Positions 33,919 through 42,017 of a stretch of 45,987 nt of DNA are shown one piece after another; positions within the stretch are counted from its first letter, which is position 1, and each line of letters opens with the position of its first letter. The DNA lies in the NCBI GenBank assembly GCA_011959285.1, contig BLLW01000027.1, positions 1-45,987 on the forward strand, given 5' to 3'. A model generated the notes under the pieces. That model was given only the letters and a program-made list of their open reading frames with translations. It made no database searches and was not told the origin of the DNA. Source of the stretch: Lachnospiraceae bacterium (GTDB lineage Bacteria > Bacillota > Clostridia > Lachnospirales > Lachnospiraceae). Made by a program: the position numbers and the translations under genes.

Positions 33919-34011
33919 CCGCCCTGCTGGAATTGAACCAGCACCCCGCTATAGGCTTGTACTTCTATAGTCAGTTTCAAGCTCGGTATTCTGCCATTAA
34001 ATTAAGGGCGG
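33919..34011 (-). tRNA. tRNA-like gene, odd anticodon and variable region
   Basis: On the minus strand CCGCCCT and AGGGCGG form a perfect 7-bp acceptor stem. ATTT/GAAT with AATGGCA is a good D-arm, and GCTGG TTCAATT CCAGC is a perfect T-arm. The 93-base length and a TATAG/CTATA stem suggest a long variable arm as in Ser/Leu tRNAs. A CTTGAAA loop would read UGA (Ser), but its 5-bp stem pairs only at two positions. GCTTG/CAAGC instead gives a larger hairpin. No CCA is encoded. It may be a degenerate or specialised tRNA. Confidence 0.45.
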
Positions 34012-34016
34012 GTGCT

Positions 34017-34032
34017 GGCGGCAGCTGCCGCC
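34017..34032. repeat. Perfect 16-bp palindrome
   Basis: GGCGGCAGCTGCCGCC lies directly after the stop of the 73-aa gene on the minus strand and before the tRNA-like gene. It has no T-run; it may act as an RNA-processing or stabilising hairpin. Confidence 0.5.
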
Positions 34033-34253
34033 TACATATCCCCTAAACCGTCTGCCTCTTCCAGATAGCCTATGATTTCCTCTAAGCTGTCTACATTCTC
34101 CTGCATCTGTTCTCCCCTCTCTGCGTTCTGTAATCCCTCTGGCAGATTTTCGTAGCTCTCCTGCTCTTCGTCCCGTACCTCTTCTAAAATGTCCTTTGCT
34201 TGGCTAATCAGCTCCGCTGCCTCTGCAATTCTTTTGCGCCTCTCTTTGTTCAT
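34032..34253 (-). CDS. Small conserved acidic mobile-element protein
   Basis: This 73-aa protein is predicted as two helices: RRKRIAEAAELISQAKDILE, EEQESYENLPEGLQNAERGE and NVDSLEEIIGYLEEA. I recognise this small family from many clostridial phages and plasmids, with no known function. The ribosome site is GAGAGCATGAGGC-like upstream. Confidence 0.65.
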   Translation of the reverse strand: MNKERRKRIAEAAELISQAKDILEEVRDEEQESYENLPEGLQNAERGEQMQENVDSLEEIIGYLEEADGLGDM

Positions 34254-34280
34254 GCCTCATGCTCTCCTTTCTTTTAGGGT

Positions 34281-34472
34281 TTATAATGTCGCCTGCGCTA
34301 CGTCGGCTGTATATGTCAGCTTATCCGTGCCGCTGCGCTCAATTTCTTTATAAATCGTATCTCTGTGTGTTCCTACTGCTGCCGCAATCTCTACTATGCT
34401 GTCGCCTGCCTTAAGCATCTTTTCTATTGTCCGTCTGTCCTCATAGCGCAATCTCTTGTATCTCCTTGCCAT
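34281..34472 (-). CDS. Small helix-turn-helix protein
   Basis: This 63-aa protein has an IS30-type HTH: YEDRRTIEKMLKAGDSIVEI, then AAAVGTHRDTIYKEIERSG. It probably regulates the leftward module. AAAGGAGCGGGAAACA precedes the ATG. Confidence 0.7.
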   Translation of the reverse strand: MARRYKRLRYEDRRTIEKMLKAGDSIVEIAAAVGTHRDTIYKEIERSGTDKLTYTADVAQATL

Positions 34473-34518
34473 TGTTTCCCGCTCCTTTCTATGTGGGCGG
34501 CTTTCGCCGCCCTTTGTC

Positions 34519-35166
34519 TTATTTTGTTACTGCCTCTATGCAAAGAGGCTTACAAAGAATGTGCATACATAAAAGCCCTTTTATCGCTGTCGGCAAATCA
34601 TACGGTATAACCTTTTCTACGTTGCACTGGTCGCACATTGCATTTATGCCCGCTATCTGCCATTCCTCTATATCGTTCTCTCTATTCCTTAAAAACTCTG
34701 CTGCGTCCCGTGCCTCTCTCATGCAGTCTTTCATTACCCTTGCGTTATTATCGTGGGCACTTACTCTAAATTGCAGCTTGTCTGGCTCTTCTTTGCACTG
34801 CCTCTCAAACTCTGCCGCCTCTCTTTTCTCTGCGTCCTCTTCCTTAAGCATTTCATCAGCAAACCAGTAAACCAGCTTATACATTCTCTTAATTGCTTTC
34901 TGGCGGCTCTCGCTAAGCTCTTCCTTTTCCTCATGTGCTGGCTTATTCTCTACCTTGTCAACATACAAGCGGCTTTTGCTGTGTTCCGTACTCCAAAACT
35001 CTGTTACGCCGTTCTCTGTCCTCTCATAAAATACCCCGCTGCCGTCCTTACACACATACTGCTTATGAATTACGTTATTTTCCATTTCAGAATTTTCTTT
35101 ATACTCTTTTCCGTACAATACTGCTGCCTTTGCTGCCTCATACTCTTTTAATGTCACTCTTTCCAT
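34519..35166 (-). CDS. Hypothetical protein, first gene of the leftward module
   Basis: This 215-aa protein starts at ATG 35166 behind AGAGAGGTAAACAG. It is mostly charged and helical (SRQKAIKRMYKLVYWFADEM), with a C-terminal part containing INAMCDQCNVEKVIP, DLPTAIKGLLCMHILCKPLC. No family recognised. A bidirectional hairpin terminator lies only 33 bases upstream of its start. Confidence 0.55.
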   Translation of the reverse strand: MERVTLKEYEAAKAAVLYGKEYKENSEMENNVIHKQYVCKDGSGVFYERTENGVTEFWSTEHSKSRLYVDKVENKPAHEEKEELSESRQKAIKRMYKLVYWFADEMLKEEDAEKREAAEFERQCKEEPDKLQFRVSAHDNNARVMKDCMREARDAAEFLRNRENDIEEWQIAGINAMCDQCNVEKVIPYDLPTAIKGLLCMHILCKPLCIEAVTK

Positions 35167-35198
35167 TCTGTTTACCTCTCTTTCGTTGCAAAAAAATA

Positions 35199-35229
35199 AG
35201 CGTGTCAGAGTTTCTACACTCTGCACGCT
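35199..35229. terminator. Bidirectional terminator or attenuator
   Basis: AGCGTGTCAGAGT (35199-35211) and ACTCTGCACGCT (35218-35229) pair with one bulged base. On the plus strand CTTCTTTTTTC follows; on the minus strand TATTTTTTTGC follows. For the leftward gene at 35166 it would lie in the leader. Confidence 0.6.
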
Positions 35230-35260
35230 CTTCTTTTTTCTCTGCTATTTCAATAAAAAA

Positions 35261-35298
35261 GAAATTCGGCAGAGGTTTAAAACCTCTTGTCGAATTTC
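35261..35298. repeat. Near-perfect inverted repeat
   Basis: GAAATTCGGCAGAGGTTT against AAACCTCTTGTCGAATTTC folds into a long hairpin with one extra base and one mismatch. It may mark the boundary between the mobile module and the flanking DNA, or be a regulatory site. Confidence 0.5.
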
Positions 35299-35330
35299 AT
35301 TCTAAAACTTATCTTGATTTCACTTATTAC

Positions 35331-35380
35331 TTGACATAAGATCAAAAGTTGTTATAATGTACTTGTACATTAAGTACACT
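35331..35380 (+). promoter_or_regulatory. Promoter and operator of the GntR-ABC operon
   Basis: TTGACA (35331-35336), a 16-base spacer and TATAAT (35353-35358) form a near-consensus promoter. GTACTTGTAC and the overlapping TGTAC..GTACA symmetry right after it (35359-35378) fit a YtrA-type GntR operator, so autorepression is likely. Confidence 0.7.
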
Positions 35381-35403
35381 TTGAGAATCAGAGGTATACC
35401 AAT

Positions 35404-35781
35404 GTGGAAATCATCATAAGCAACAACGCAGGCAAACCAATCTACGAACAGATCACTTCACAGATTAAAGCCATGATCATGAGCGGCGAATTGCAAGCCG
35501 GCGACTCGATTCCCTCCATGCGCGCCTTAGCAAAGTCGATCCATGTAAGCGTCATCACTGTCCAGAAGGCTTACGAGGACTTGCAAAGGGATGGATTTAT
35601 CGAGACAACGGTGGGCAGGGGCAGCTTCGTATCCGCACAGAACAAAGAATTTTATCAGGAGCAGCAGCAGCGTATCGCAGAGGAACATTTACAGTCCGCC
35701 GCAGAAATCGGACGCATGAATAACATTCCGCTTGCAAAGCTGATGGAGCTGCTATCCTTATTTTATCAGGAGGATGAATAA
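35404..35781 (+). CDS. GntR-family regulator, YtrA type
   Basis: This 125-aa protein has a winged HTH: KPIYEQITSQIKAMIMSGEL, LPSMRALAKSIHV-like SIPSMRALAKSIHVSVITVQ and GFIETTVGRGSFVS, then a short C-terminal dimerisation helix pair, as in YtrA. Such regulators repress ABC transporter operons that respond to cell-envelope stress. Starts at GTG with CAGAGG upstream; the operator overlaps its promoter. Confidence 0.88.
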   Translation: MEIIISNNAGKPIYEQITSQIKAMIMSGELQAGDSIPSMRALAKSIHVSVITVQKAYEDLQRDGFIETTVGRGSFVSAQNKEFYQEQQQRIAEEHLQSAAEIGRMNNIPLAKLMELLSLFYQEDE

Positions 35782-35782
35782 G

Positions 35783-36649
35783 ATGGAACCTATTCTGGAA
35801 TTAAAAGACGTTTGCAAATCATTTTCCAAATCAGATTTTAGGCTGGATAACGTCTCTTTCTCTTTGCCCTATGGAGCGATTATGGGATTCGTCGGCGAAA
35901 ACGGCGCAGGCAAGACCACGACAATCGGATGTATCCTTAATACAATGGCTAGGGACAGCGGCACCGTCCGGCTGTTCGGCACGGAAATGGCAGATGCCGA
36001 CATACAAATGCGGGAAAAAATCGGAATCGTTTATGACGGAGACAATTTCCCCGGATATTTAACTGCGGAAAAGCTGGCTAAAATCATGGAAGGTTTTTAT
36101 GAAAGCTGGGACAATTCCTTGTTCCGGAAATATTTAGATGATTTCCATCTCCCTCCCCGCCAGAAGATCAAAAGCTATTCTAAAGGAATGACTATGAAGC
36201 TGGCAATTTCCGCCGCTTTGGCGCACAAACCGAAACTGCTGATTTTAGACGAGGCGACCAGCGGCTTAGATCCCATCATGCGGGACGAGATGTTGGATGT
36301 ATTTCTCGAATTTGTACAGGAGGAAGACCACTCTATTCTGCTTTCCTCCCACATCACAAGCGATTTGGAAAAAATTTCGGATTACATCACCTTTATTCAT
36401 GACGGAAAGGTGATTATGACGGTTTCCAGAAACGATCTAGACTATCATTATGCTGTCATGCGCTGTAGGGAAAGAGAGTTTCTTTCGCTGGACCGCGCAG
36501 ATATTCTTGCTTACCGCAAAAGGGATTTTCAGATTGATGTACTGGTGGCTGACGGAAACGCCGCCCGGAAGAAATATAAAGATGCCGTCATAGACCATGT
36601 TTCAATTGATGAGACGATTTTATTGCTGGTAAAGGGGGAACGGGTATGA
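35783..36649 (+). CDS. ABC transporter ATP-binding protein
   Basis: This 288-aa ATPase has Walker A GENGAGKTTT (about 38), signature YSKGMTMKLAISAAL, Walker B LLILDEATSGLDP and the switch H in LSSHITSD. It is the YtrB type of exporter ATPase, with a C-terminal extension. ATG 35783 is 9 bases after AGGAGG; ATG 35774 is too close to it. It overlaps the permease gene by 4 bases. Confidence 0.9.
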   Translation: MEPILELKDVCKSFSKSDFRLDNVSFSLPYGAIMGFVGENGAGKTTTIGCILNTMARDSGTVRLFGTEMADADIQMREKIGIVYDGDNFPGYLTAEKLAKIMEGFYESWDNSLFRKYLDDFHLPPRQKIKSYSKGMTMKLAISAALAHKPKLLILDEATSGLDPIMRDEMLDVFLEFVQEEDHSILLSSHITSDLEKISDYITFIHDGKVIMTVSRNDLDYHYAVMRCREREFLSLDRADILAYRKRDFQIDVLVADGNAARKKYKDAVIDHVSIDETILLLVKGERV

Positions 36650-37302
36650 AAGGACTTCTCAAAAACAATTTTTATGCTGTATATGCAAATGCAGGACTGT
36701 TTTCAATCATCATGCTTCTGCTGGGAATTTTTGTAATTGCTGCCTGCAACGCTATCCCCTCCCTTTTGATTGGATATGCCCTGTCAGTCATGGTGGGATT
36801 TTCCATCAATGCCATCAGCGGCCTTGGCAAAGAATGCTCCTCTAAATGGGCAAAGTATAAACTGACCGTCCCTGTGAAAAGAACGGATATCGTCAAAAGC
36901 TATTATATCAGCCTGCTGGCATGGCTTTTGACCGGCATGGTATTTGCCGGAATCTGCGTGGTTCTGTCCATTCTCCTACACGGCTATCCCTTTGACCGCG
37001 GCACCGATATTCTCATACTGTTTACCGCCGGCATCAGTCTGAGCCTCTTTATGAGCGCCGTTTTCTTCCCCTCTTTTTATCTGGGAGGTGAGGAAAAAAG
37101 CGAAGCAATCATAATCATCAGCATCCTTTCCGCCACAGCGATTTTCATGGTAATCGTAAATCTGATCAACCTGCTTCTTGGTTCAGGTCTGACTACCTTG
37201 CAACTGATTTTAACCGCTGGAATTTTGCTTGCGTGCGCACTGCTGGCATTTGTGTTGTCCTATCCGCTGACGATACTTATTTTTGTGAAAAAAGAATATT
37301 AA
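36646..37302 (+). CDS. ABC-2 type permease
   Basis: This 218-aa protein has six predicted membrane helices, for example IIMLLLGIFVIAAC, LAWLLTGMVFAGICVVLSIL and AIIIISILSATAIFMVIVN. Together with the preceding ATPase it forms an exporter, the substrate of which cannot be told. Its stop overlaps that of the convergent ACT-domain gene by 4 bases. Confidence 0.85.
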   Translation: MKGLLKNNFYAVYANAGLFSIIMLLLGIFVIAACNAIPSLLIGYALSVMVGFSINAISGLGKECSSKWAKYKLTVPVKRTDIVKSYYISLLAWLLTGMVFAGICVVLSILLHGYPFDRGTDILILFTAGISLSLFMSAVFFPSFYLGGEEKSEAIIIISILSATAIFMVIVNLINLLLGSGLTTLQLILTAGILLACALLAFVLSYPLTILIFVKKEY

Positions 37303-37721
37303 TTGGAAGTGATCTGATACCCCCTTTTGTCAAGAACCTCCAGCGCTTTTCCCATATCCTTGCTTTTCACAAGAATATAGTCCGTATTGTAAGTGGAAAT
37401 GACGAAAATCCCAATTTCATGGTCTGCCAGTTCCGTTGAGATGCCGGCGAGTATTCCAATCAACGAGAAATCCAACACTCCCCTGATTCTCATGATCTTC
37501 CACCCGTCATCTCTTTTGGATGTATTCTCCGGCACGGCTTTCGTTTGACAGACCAATGAATTTTCTTCATCCGTCTTTGCCGTAAAACACAAATCGGACT
37601 TCCAATCTGCCAAGGAGAGGTCCTGTACTTTGCAAATGGACATTTCTGCCTCAAGTACTTCAATATATATTTGTGATGCTGCAAGTGACCGCCGCGTATC
37701 CTGATTCTGCATTTTGCTCAT
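37299..37721 (-). CDS. ACT-domain protein (CASTOR-like)
   Basis: This 140-aa protein has two ACT-like halves. The second is diagnostic: GVLDFSLIGILAGISTELAD, then IFVISTYNTDYILVKSKDMG. Such proteins bind amino acids and often regulate. ATG 37721 (MSKMQNQ) is chosen because upstream codons overlap a methyltransferase remnant in another frame. Confidence 0.75.
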   Translation of the reverse strand: MSKMQNQDTRRSLAASQIYIEVLEAEMSICKVQDLSLADWKSDLCFTAKTDEENSLVCQTKAVPENTSKRDDGWKIMRIRGVLDFSLIGILAGISTELADHEIGIFVISTYNTDYILVKSKDMGKALEVLDKRGYQITSN

Positions 37722-37734
37722 ATCGTTTCTGTCC

Positions 37735-37875
37735 CTAACACTTTCTATCCAGAACATGGATTCCCTCATCCGGAATCATTTCCAGAATCACTTCTCTGGG
37801 GTTTTTCCCCTTTTCGCAGAAGTAGATGATATCTAAAAGGTCATATGCCTTTGAAAGTATACTGTATTGGTTCAT
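37735..37875 (-). pseudogene. Class I methyltransferase 5' fragment
   Basis: ATG 37875 reads MNQYSILSKAYDLLDIIYF, then NPREVILEMIPDEGIHVLD, the start of a SAM-dependent methyltransferase up to the glycine-rich motif I. In place of the expected C-C-G-T-G it runs RKC and stops. The rest is absent, so a deletion joined it to the ACT-domain gene leader. Confidence 0.65.
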
Positions 37876-37890
37876 TTCATGCTCCTAAGC

Positions 37891-39585
37891 TTATTCTCCG
37901 CCAATCAACACTTTTTTCCCGCAAAAAGCAAATCCATATTTGCGGATGCGTTCCTTTGGTATTCCTTTTGCCACAAGGTTCGCCTGGTAATTCTTTTCGT
38001 CAATCTGCCGCAGGGCGTCCTGCACAGCATCTGCAAGCTCCTTCTCGTCCGTATCCTGCACTTTAAATTCCAGGATAATTGCGTTATTATCCTTTTGCCT
38101 TGGTTCCAGCATCACATCATATCTTCCAAAACCGCTTTCCCTGTTTGACGTGATAAGATACTTGTCAGTCAGTTCCACCATCAGCCCAAGGACAAATCCA
38201 TGATAAAACCGTTCCGGTTCCTCCCCGGAAGGTTTCCTCCCTGTATCAAAGTAACTAAACACTTCCGATGTGACTCTATTCATATAGACATTCATTGCCT
38301 TTAAATCATCTAAAAGCAGCGCCCGGATAAAATCATTGTAATCCGCCTTCACACTGCCGAACCATTTCCGCACCATATTGCGGAACATAGCTTTCACCTC
38401 AAAGTTGGTCAGTTCCAGTTCGTAATCCTGCTTCCACTCTCCAAATTCCGAAGTGTACACTTCATATCTTTTCACCTTCAAATAACCGCTGGCAAGCAAA
38501 AGGCTCCAGATTGCCTGTTCATCGCTATCCAGCAGGTCATAAACGATCTGCTCATCTATCTCTGTACAGATGGATTCGCCCCGGAGAAGACTCTCAAAGG
38601 TTTCCTTGATATTTCTGCTTCCCTCGCGCACCAGCTTTCCTACAAGACTGTTGGAACTTGTGTTTGCCCAGTAGGTGCCCACTCTCTTTTTATCAAGGAA
38701 GTTTATAATAGACCAGGGATTGTAAATATCCGTCCTGCTTCCAAATGTAAACCCATCATACCACTCTTTCACTTGCTGAGTCTGATTAGATAAATCAAAT
38801 TCATCCAGTACCGCAAAAACCTCTCCTTCCGTAAACCCAAAGCAATCAGCATACTTATCGGAAGTAGTTGTTATTACCTCAAGATTATTTAAGTCTGAAA
38901 AAATTGATTCCTTACTGACCCGCGTAATCCCCGTCATAACAGCACGTTCCAGATAAGGATTCGTCTTAAATGTTGAGTTGAACAAATTTCTAGTAAAAAA
39001 GACTAACTTCTTCCAGTATCCATTTACATATGCTTCCTGCATGGGCGTGTCATACTCATCCAGAAGTATAATGACCTTCTTTCCATAATATCTGTAAAGA
39101 AAATCCGATAAGGAGCGCAATGCTGCCGCCGCTATATTATCCTGCATATTTGCAGAAACTTCCTGATAAAATGCTTTTTCCTTCTCGTTAAGCAGATTTC
39201 CTTCCAACAGGTAATCATGCTTATTATATTGTTCCTCTATCGTGCGGCAGATACTCTGCCTGGCTTCCTCATAATCATTCTCCTTGATTCCCGCAAAGCT
39301 TAGAAAAAGGACAGGATAAGTTCCCTGCAGGCGGCGGTATTTTTCCTGCTCCCATATGGACAAGCCCTCAAACAAATCCCCTCTGTCTTTATAATTGGCA
39401 GAAAAGAATTTTTCCAGCATACTCATGTTCAGTGTCTTTCCAAAACGCCTCGGGCGTGTAATCAGCGTTACGCTGTCCCCGCTTTCCCACCATTCTTTTA
39501 TGAAGTTCGTCTTATCAATATAGAAATACCCTTCTTTTTGAATCGACTCGAAATCCTGATTTCCTATGCTGACCGTCCTTGCCAT
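37891..39585 (-). CDS. AAA-ATPase-like / PD-(D/E)XK nuclease protein
   Basis: This 564-aa protein matches the AAA-ATPase_like plus PDDEXK_9 architecture. It shows YFYIDKTNFIKEWW, Walker A RPRRFGKTLN (about 45), Walker B VIILLDEYDTPM (about 165), and a C-terminal nuclease with GRYDVMLEP and AIILEFKVQD (about 500-520). These proteins are multicopy in gut Clostridia; mobility or defence roles are proposed but unproven. It is complete and monocistronic. Confidence 0.88.
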   Translation of the reverse strand: MARTVSIGNQDFESIQKEGYFYIDKTNFIKEWWESGDSVTLITRPRRFGKTLNMSMLEKFFSANYKDRGDLFEGLSIWEQEKYRRLQGTYPVLFLSFAGIKENDYEEARQSICRTIEEQYNKHDYLLEGNLLNEKEKAFYQEVSANMQDNIAAAALRSLSDFLYRYYGKKVIILLDEYDTPMQEAYVNGYWKKLVFFTRNLFNSTFKTNPYLERAVMTGITRVSKESIFSDLNNLEVITTTSDKYADCFGFTEGEVFAVLDEFDLSNQTQQVKEWYDGFTFGSRTDIYNPWSIINFLDKKRVGTYWANTSSNSLVGKLVREGSRNIKETFESLLRGESICTEIDEQIVYDLLDSDEQAIWSLLLASGYLKVKRYEVYTSEFGEWKQDYELELTNFEVKAMFRNMVRKWFGSVKADYNDFIRALLLDDLKAMNVYMNRVTSEVFSYFDTGRKPSGEEPERFYHGFVLGLMVELTDKYLITSNRESGFGRYDVMLEPRQKDNNAIILEFKVQDTDEKELADAVQDALRQIDEKNYQANLVAKGIPKERIRKYGFAFCGKKVLIGGE

Positions 39586-39697
39586 CGCTTTTCTGCCCCT
39601 TTGCCACTATATGAATTTTATACGAATCTGCCTAGGGCTGATTGGTACTTTTTTATCGTATCATAAATGAAAATCAGATACAATCATTTCGTTTTTT

Positions 39698-40645
39698 CTA
39701 AATTACTGACAATTCTCTAATTTCTTCCATTGTCGGCATACTTAATAATGCTCCCATCCTCGTCGTGCAAATTGCCCCGCATGCCGAAGCAATCCGGAAC
39801 ATATGCTGCAATTCTTCTTCTGACAATTCGGAAAGTTTATTCCCTGACCGACAAACTTGATGCAGAATTGCTCCCAAAAATGCGTCTCCTGCTCCATTGG
39901 CATCTACCATCTTTACCGAAAATGTATCCACATAGCCTTTAAAATTTTTATGAAAGCAGTAGCTTCCCTTGTCTCCAAGCGTAACTGCAACAAGCGCAGC
40001 CCCATTTGCCGCCAAAATTTCTGCACCTTGAGGAATATCATCCGTCTTCGACAACAGCTGCATCTCTTCGTATGAAACTTTCATTATATCTACCAGTGGC
40101 AGGAATTGCCCCATCCATTTCACAGCCGTGTCTTTTTTCCAGAGCACCTCCCTGTAATTAGCGTCAAAGGAGATGATTTTTCCATGACTTCTGGCATATT
40201 CTGCAGCATAAAAAGCGGCATCGCGACAGGGAAGAGCGGATAAAGCAGCGCCGCTGACATGAAAGATTTTTGATTCATCAATCAGTTTCTTGTCAACCTG
40301 CTCTTTCTTTAACTGTGTGTCCGCCCCCGGCTTTCTCATAACCGTAAAGCTGCGTTCCCCCTCCTCCTCCAGATGTACAAATGCCAAAGTCGTATAGGCA
40401 TCGTCTGTAACTCGCAGTCCTTCCGTTTTTATACCGCATTCCTCAATCTTTTGTTTTAAATATCTGCCAAACTCATCATTACCCACCATGCTGATCAAAG
40501 CTGTCGTACTTCCCAGTTTTGCTGCCGCTGCCAGTACATTACTAGGTGCGCCTCCTGGCTGGCGTTCATACAATGCATGTCCTTGCTTTGAAACTCCTCC
40601 CGGGGAAAAATCAATTACAAGTTCTCCAAGCGCCGTCACATCCAT
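39698..40645 (-). CDS. scrK: Fructokinase, PfkB family
   Basis: This 315-aa sugar kinase phosphorylates most likely fructose. It starts with MDVTALGELVIDFSPG, has GGAPSNVLAAAAKLGS near residue 32 and the PfkB signature DANGAGDAFLGAILHQ near 250, with D as catalytic base. The N-terminal pattern (GE..ID, QPGGAPSNVA-like) is of the ScrK group rather than ribokinase. It is the last gene of the leftward sugar operon. Confidence 0.82.
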   Translation of the reverse strand: MDVTALGELVIDFSPGGVSKQGHALYERQPGGAPSNVLAAAAKLGSTTALISMVGNDEFGRYLKQKIEECGIKTEGLRVTDDAYTTLAFVHLEEEGERSFTVMRKPGADTQLKKEQVDKKLIDESKIFHVSGAALSALPCRDAAFYAAEYARSHGKIISFDANYREVLWKKDTAVKWMGQFLPLVDIMKVSYEEMQLLSKTDDIPQGAEILAANGAALVAVTLGDKGSYCFHKNFKGYVDTFSVKMVDANGAGDAFLGAILHQVCRSGNKLSELSEEELQHMFRIASACGAICTTRMGALLSMPTMEEIRELSVI

Positions 40646-40657
40646 GTTATCATCCTC

Positions 40658-41065
40658 CTACTCGTCATAAGTGCAGCCCGCCTGTATAATAATATTGGGA
40701 CAATGTATTCCATAATTTCCCGTGCGCACTGCACCTTTTACCTGTTTCATCATATCATCCATTTCTTCATCTTTTACAAATACAATAGGGCATTTACCCT
40801 GAAATCGCTTCTCATACGCCTCGAGCTGACTAGGTGCATAATTGTGTATTCCATCCGATAAATATACCTTTTCAACGGAAAACTCATCCAAAATTCCATC
40901 AAGTACCTGTAATATAGTAGGAATATCGGGCAGAAAAGCCAAATCTGCCACTTCAATTCCCAACGGAATATTATATCCTGCATCTGTAATTGCCAACCAG
41001 TCTCTATGCCCTGTCCTCGCAAGCAGCGACCGGATCTGTGCATTTAAAATTCCATATTTCTGCAT
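40658..41065 (-). CDS. rbsD: RbsD-type sugar mutarotase
   Basis: This 135-aa protein is a D-ribose pyranase/fucose mutarotase family member. The catalytic His is in RTGHRDWLAITDAGYNIP (about residue 20), and the family end TGNYGIHCPNIIIQAG is present. It interconverts ring forms of the imported sugar. The kinase next to it is a fructokinase type, so the actual sugar may not be ribose. Confidence 0.85.
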   Translation of the reverse strand: MQKYGILNAQIRSLLARTGHRDWLAITDAGYNIPLGIEVADLAFLPDIPTILQVLDGILDEFSVEKVYLSDGIHNYAPSQLEAYEKRFQGKCPIVFVKDEEMDDMMKQVKGAVRTGNYGIHCPNIIIQAGCTYDE

Positions 41066-41078
41066 TTTTTCTTCCCTC

Positions 41079-42017
41079 CTAATCGTTTCTATTCACAATG
41101 ATTGTAAGAATCAACACAACCGCCGATACAACAAGCTGCCAATAGGAATTGATTCCATTTACATTCAGTCCATTTGTAATCATGGTAAGCAGCATCGCCC
41201 CCATAATGCTTCCTCTGATTGATCCGGAACCGCCATTCAAAGAGGTACCGCCAATTGCTACAGCTGTAATGACATTCATATTCATAGTTAATGCCAGCGT
41301 AGGCTGACCGCTTCCTGTTCGGCTGCTTAAGATAATGCCTCCTACACTGGCACAGATACCGCTTACAATGTACAAGATTATCTTCACCTTTTTCACATGT
41401 ATTCCTGCCAGTTTTGCAACTTCCTTATTTCCGCCAATTGCATATACATGCCTTCCAAAAGGCGTTCTGTTTAAAATAACCGAAGCTATTGCTGCAAACA
41501 GAATTAAGACCCACACCTGATTGGGAATTCCCAAAATACTCCCTCTTCCAATTTTTAAAAACCCCTCCGGAAGACCATACACCGCTGTCCCTCCCGTCAA
41601 AAGGCTGGCTATTCCGTTGGCAAGGTTCATGGTAGCAAGCGTAACTACCATTGGCGGCAGATTAAATTTTGTCACCAGGAATCCGTTTAATGCACCAAGC
41701 AGTATTCCTACCACAATGCCAGCCAGCAATGCAGGGAAAATACCTATTCCCTTGCTCATTAAAAGCGAAATCACCATTCCTGTCAGACATGCTACTCCGC
41801 CTACCCCCACGTCGATGTCTCCCGATACCATGATAAAGGTCATTCCTATTGCAACAATTGCTGTAACTGCCATCTGCCTGAATATGTTGATTACATTACT
41901 GAATGTCAAAAAATTCTCATTGGAAAAAGTAAAGGTTACTCCCACTAAAATCAGTACGATCAAGATACCCCATTCGCTGAATATTTTTTTATAATTTATC
42001 TTATTTTCCACCTTCAT
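41079..42017 (-). CDS. rbsC: Ribose-type ABC transporter permease
   Basis: This 312-aa protein has eight or more membrane helices and the BPD_transp_2 pattern: MAVTAIVAIGMTFIMVSGDI, DVGVGGVACLTGM, GGNKEVAKLAGI and TAVAIGGTSLNGGSGSIRG. It overlaps rbsA by 17 bases, as is common in the operon. Confidence 0.88.
   Translation of the reverse strand: MKVENKINYKKIFSEWGILIVLILVGVTFTFSNENFLTFSNVINIFRQMAVTAIVAIGMTFIMVSGDIDVGVGGVACLTGMVISLLMSKGIGIFPALLAGIVVGILLGALNGFLVTKFNLPPMVVTLATMNLANGIASLLTGGTAVYGLPEGFLKIGRGSILGIPNQVWVLILFAAIASVILNRTPFGRHVYAIGGNKEVAKLAGIHVKKVKIILYIVSGICASVGGIILSSRTGSGQPTLALTMNMNVITAVAIGGTSLNGGSGSIRGSIMGAMLLTMITNGLNVNGINSYWQLVVSAVVLILTIIVNRND

Noticed and set aside
34365-35151. Several long plus-strand ORFs opposite the replication module
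   Set aside because: All are shadows of the minus-strand genes; Ser/Leu/Cys-rich products without starts or sites.
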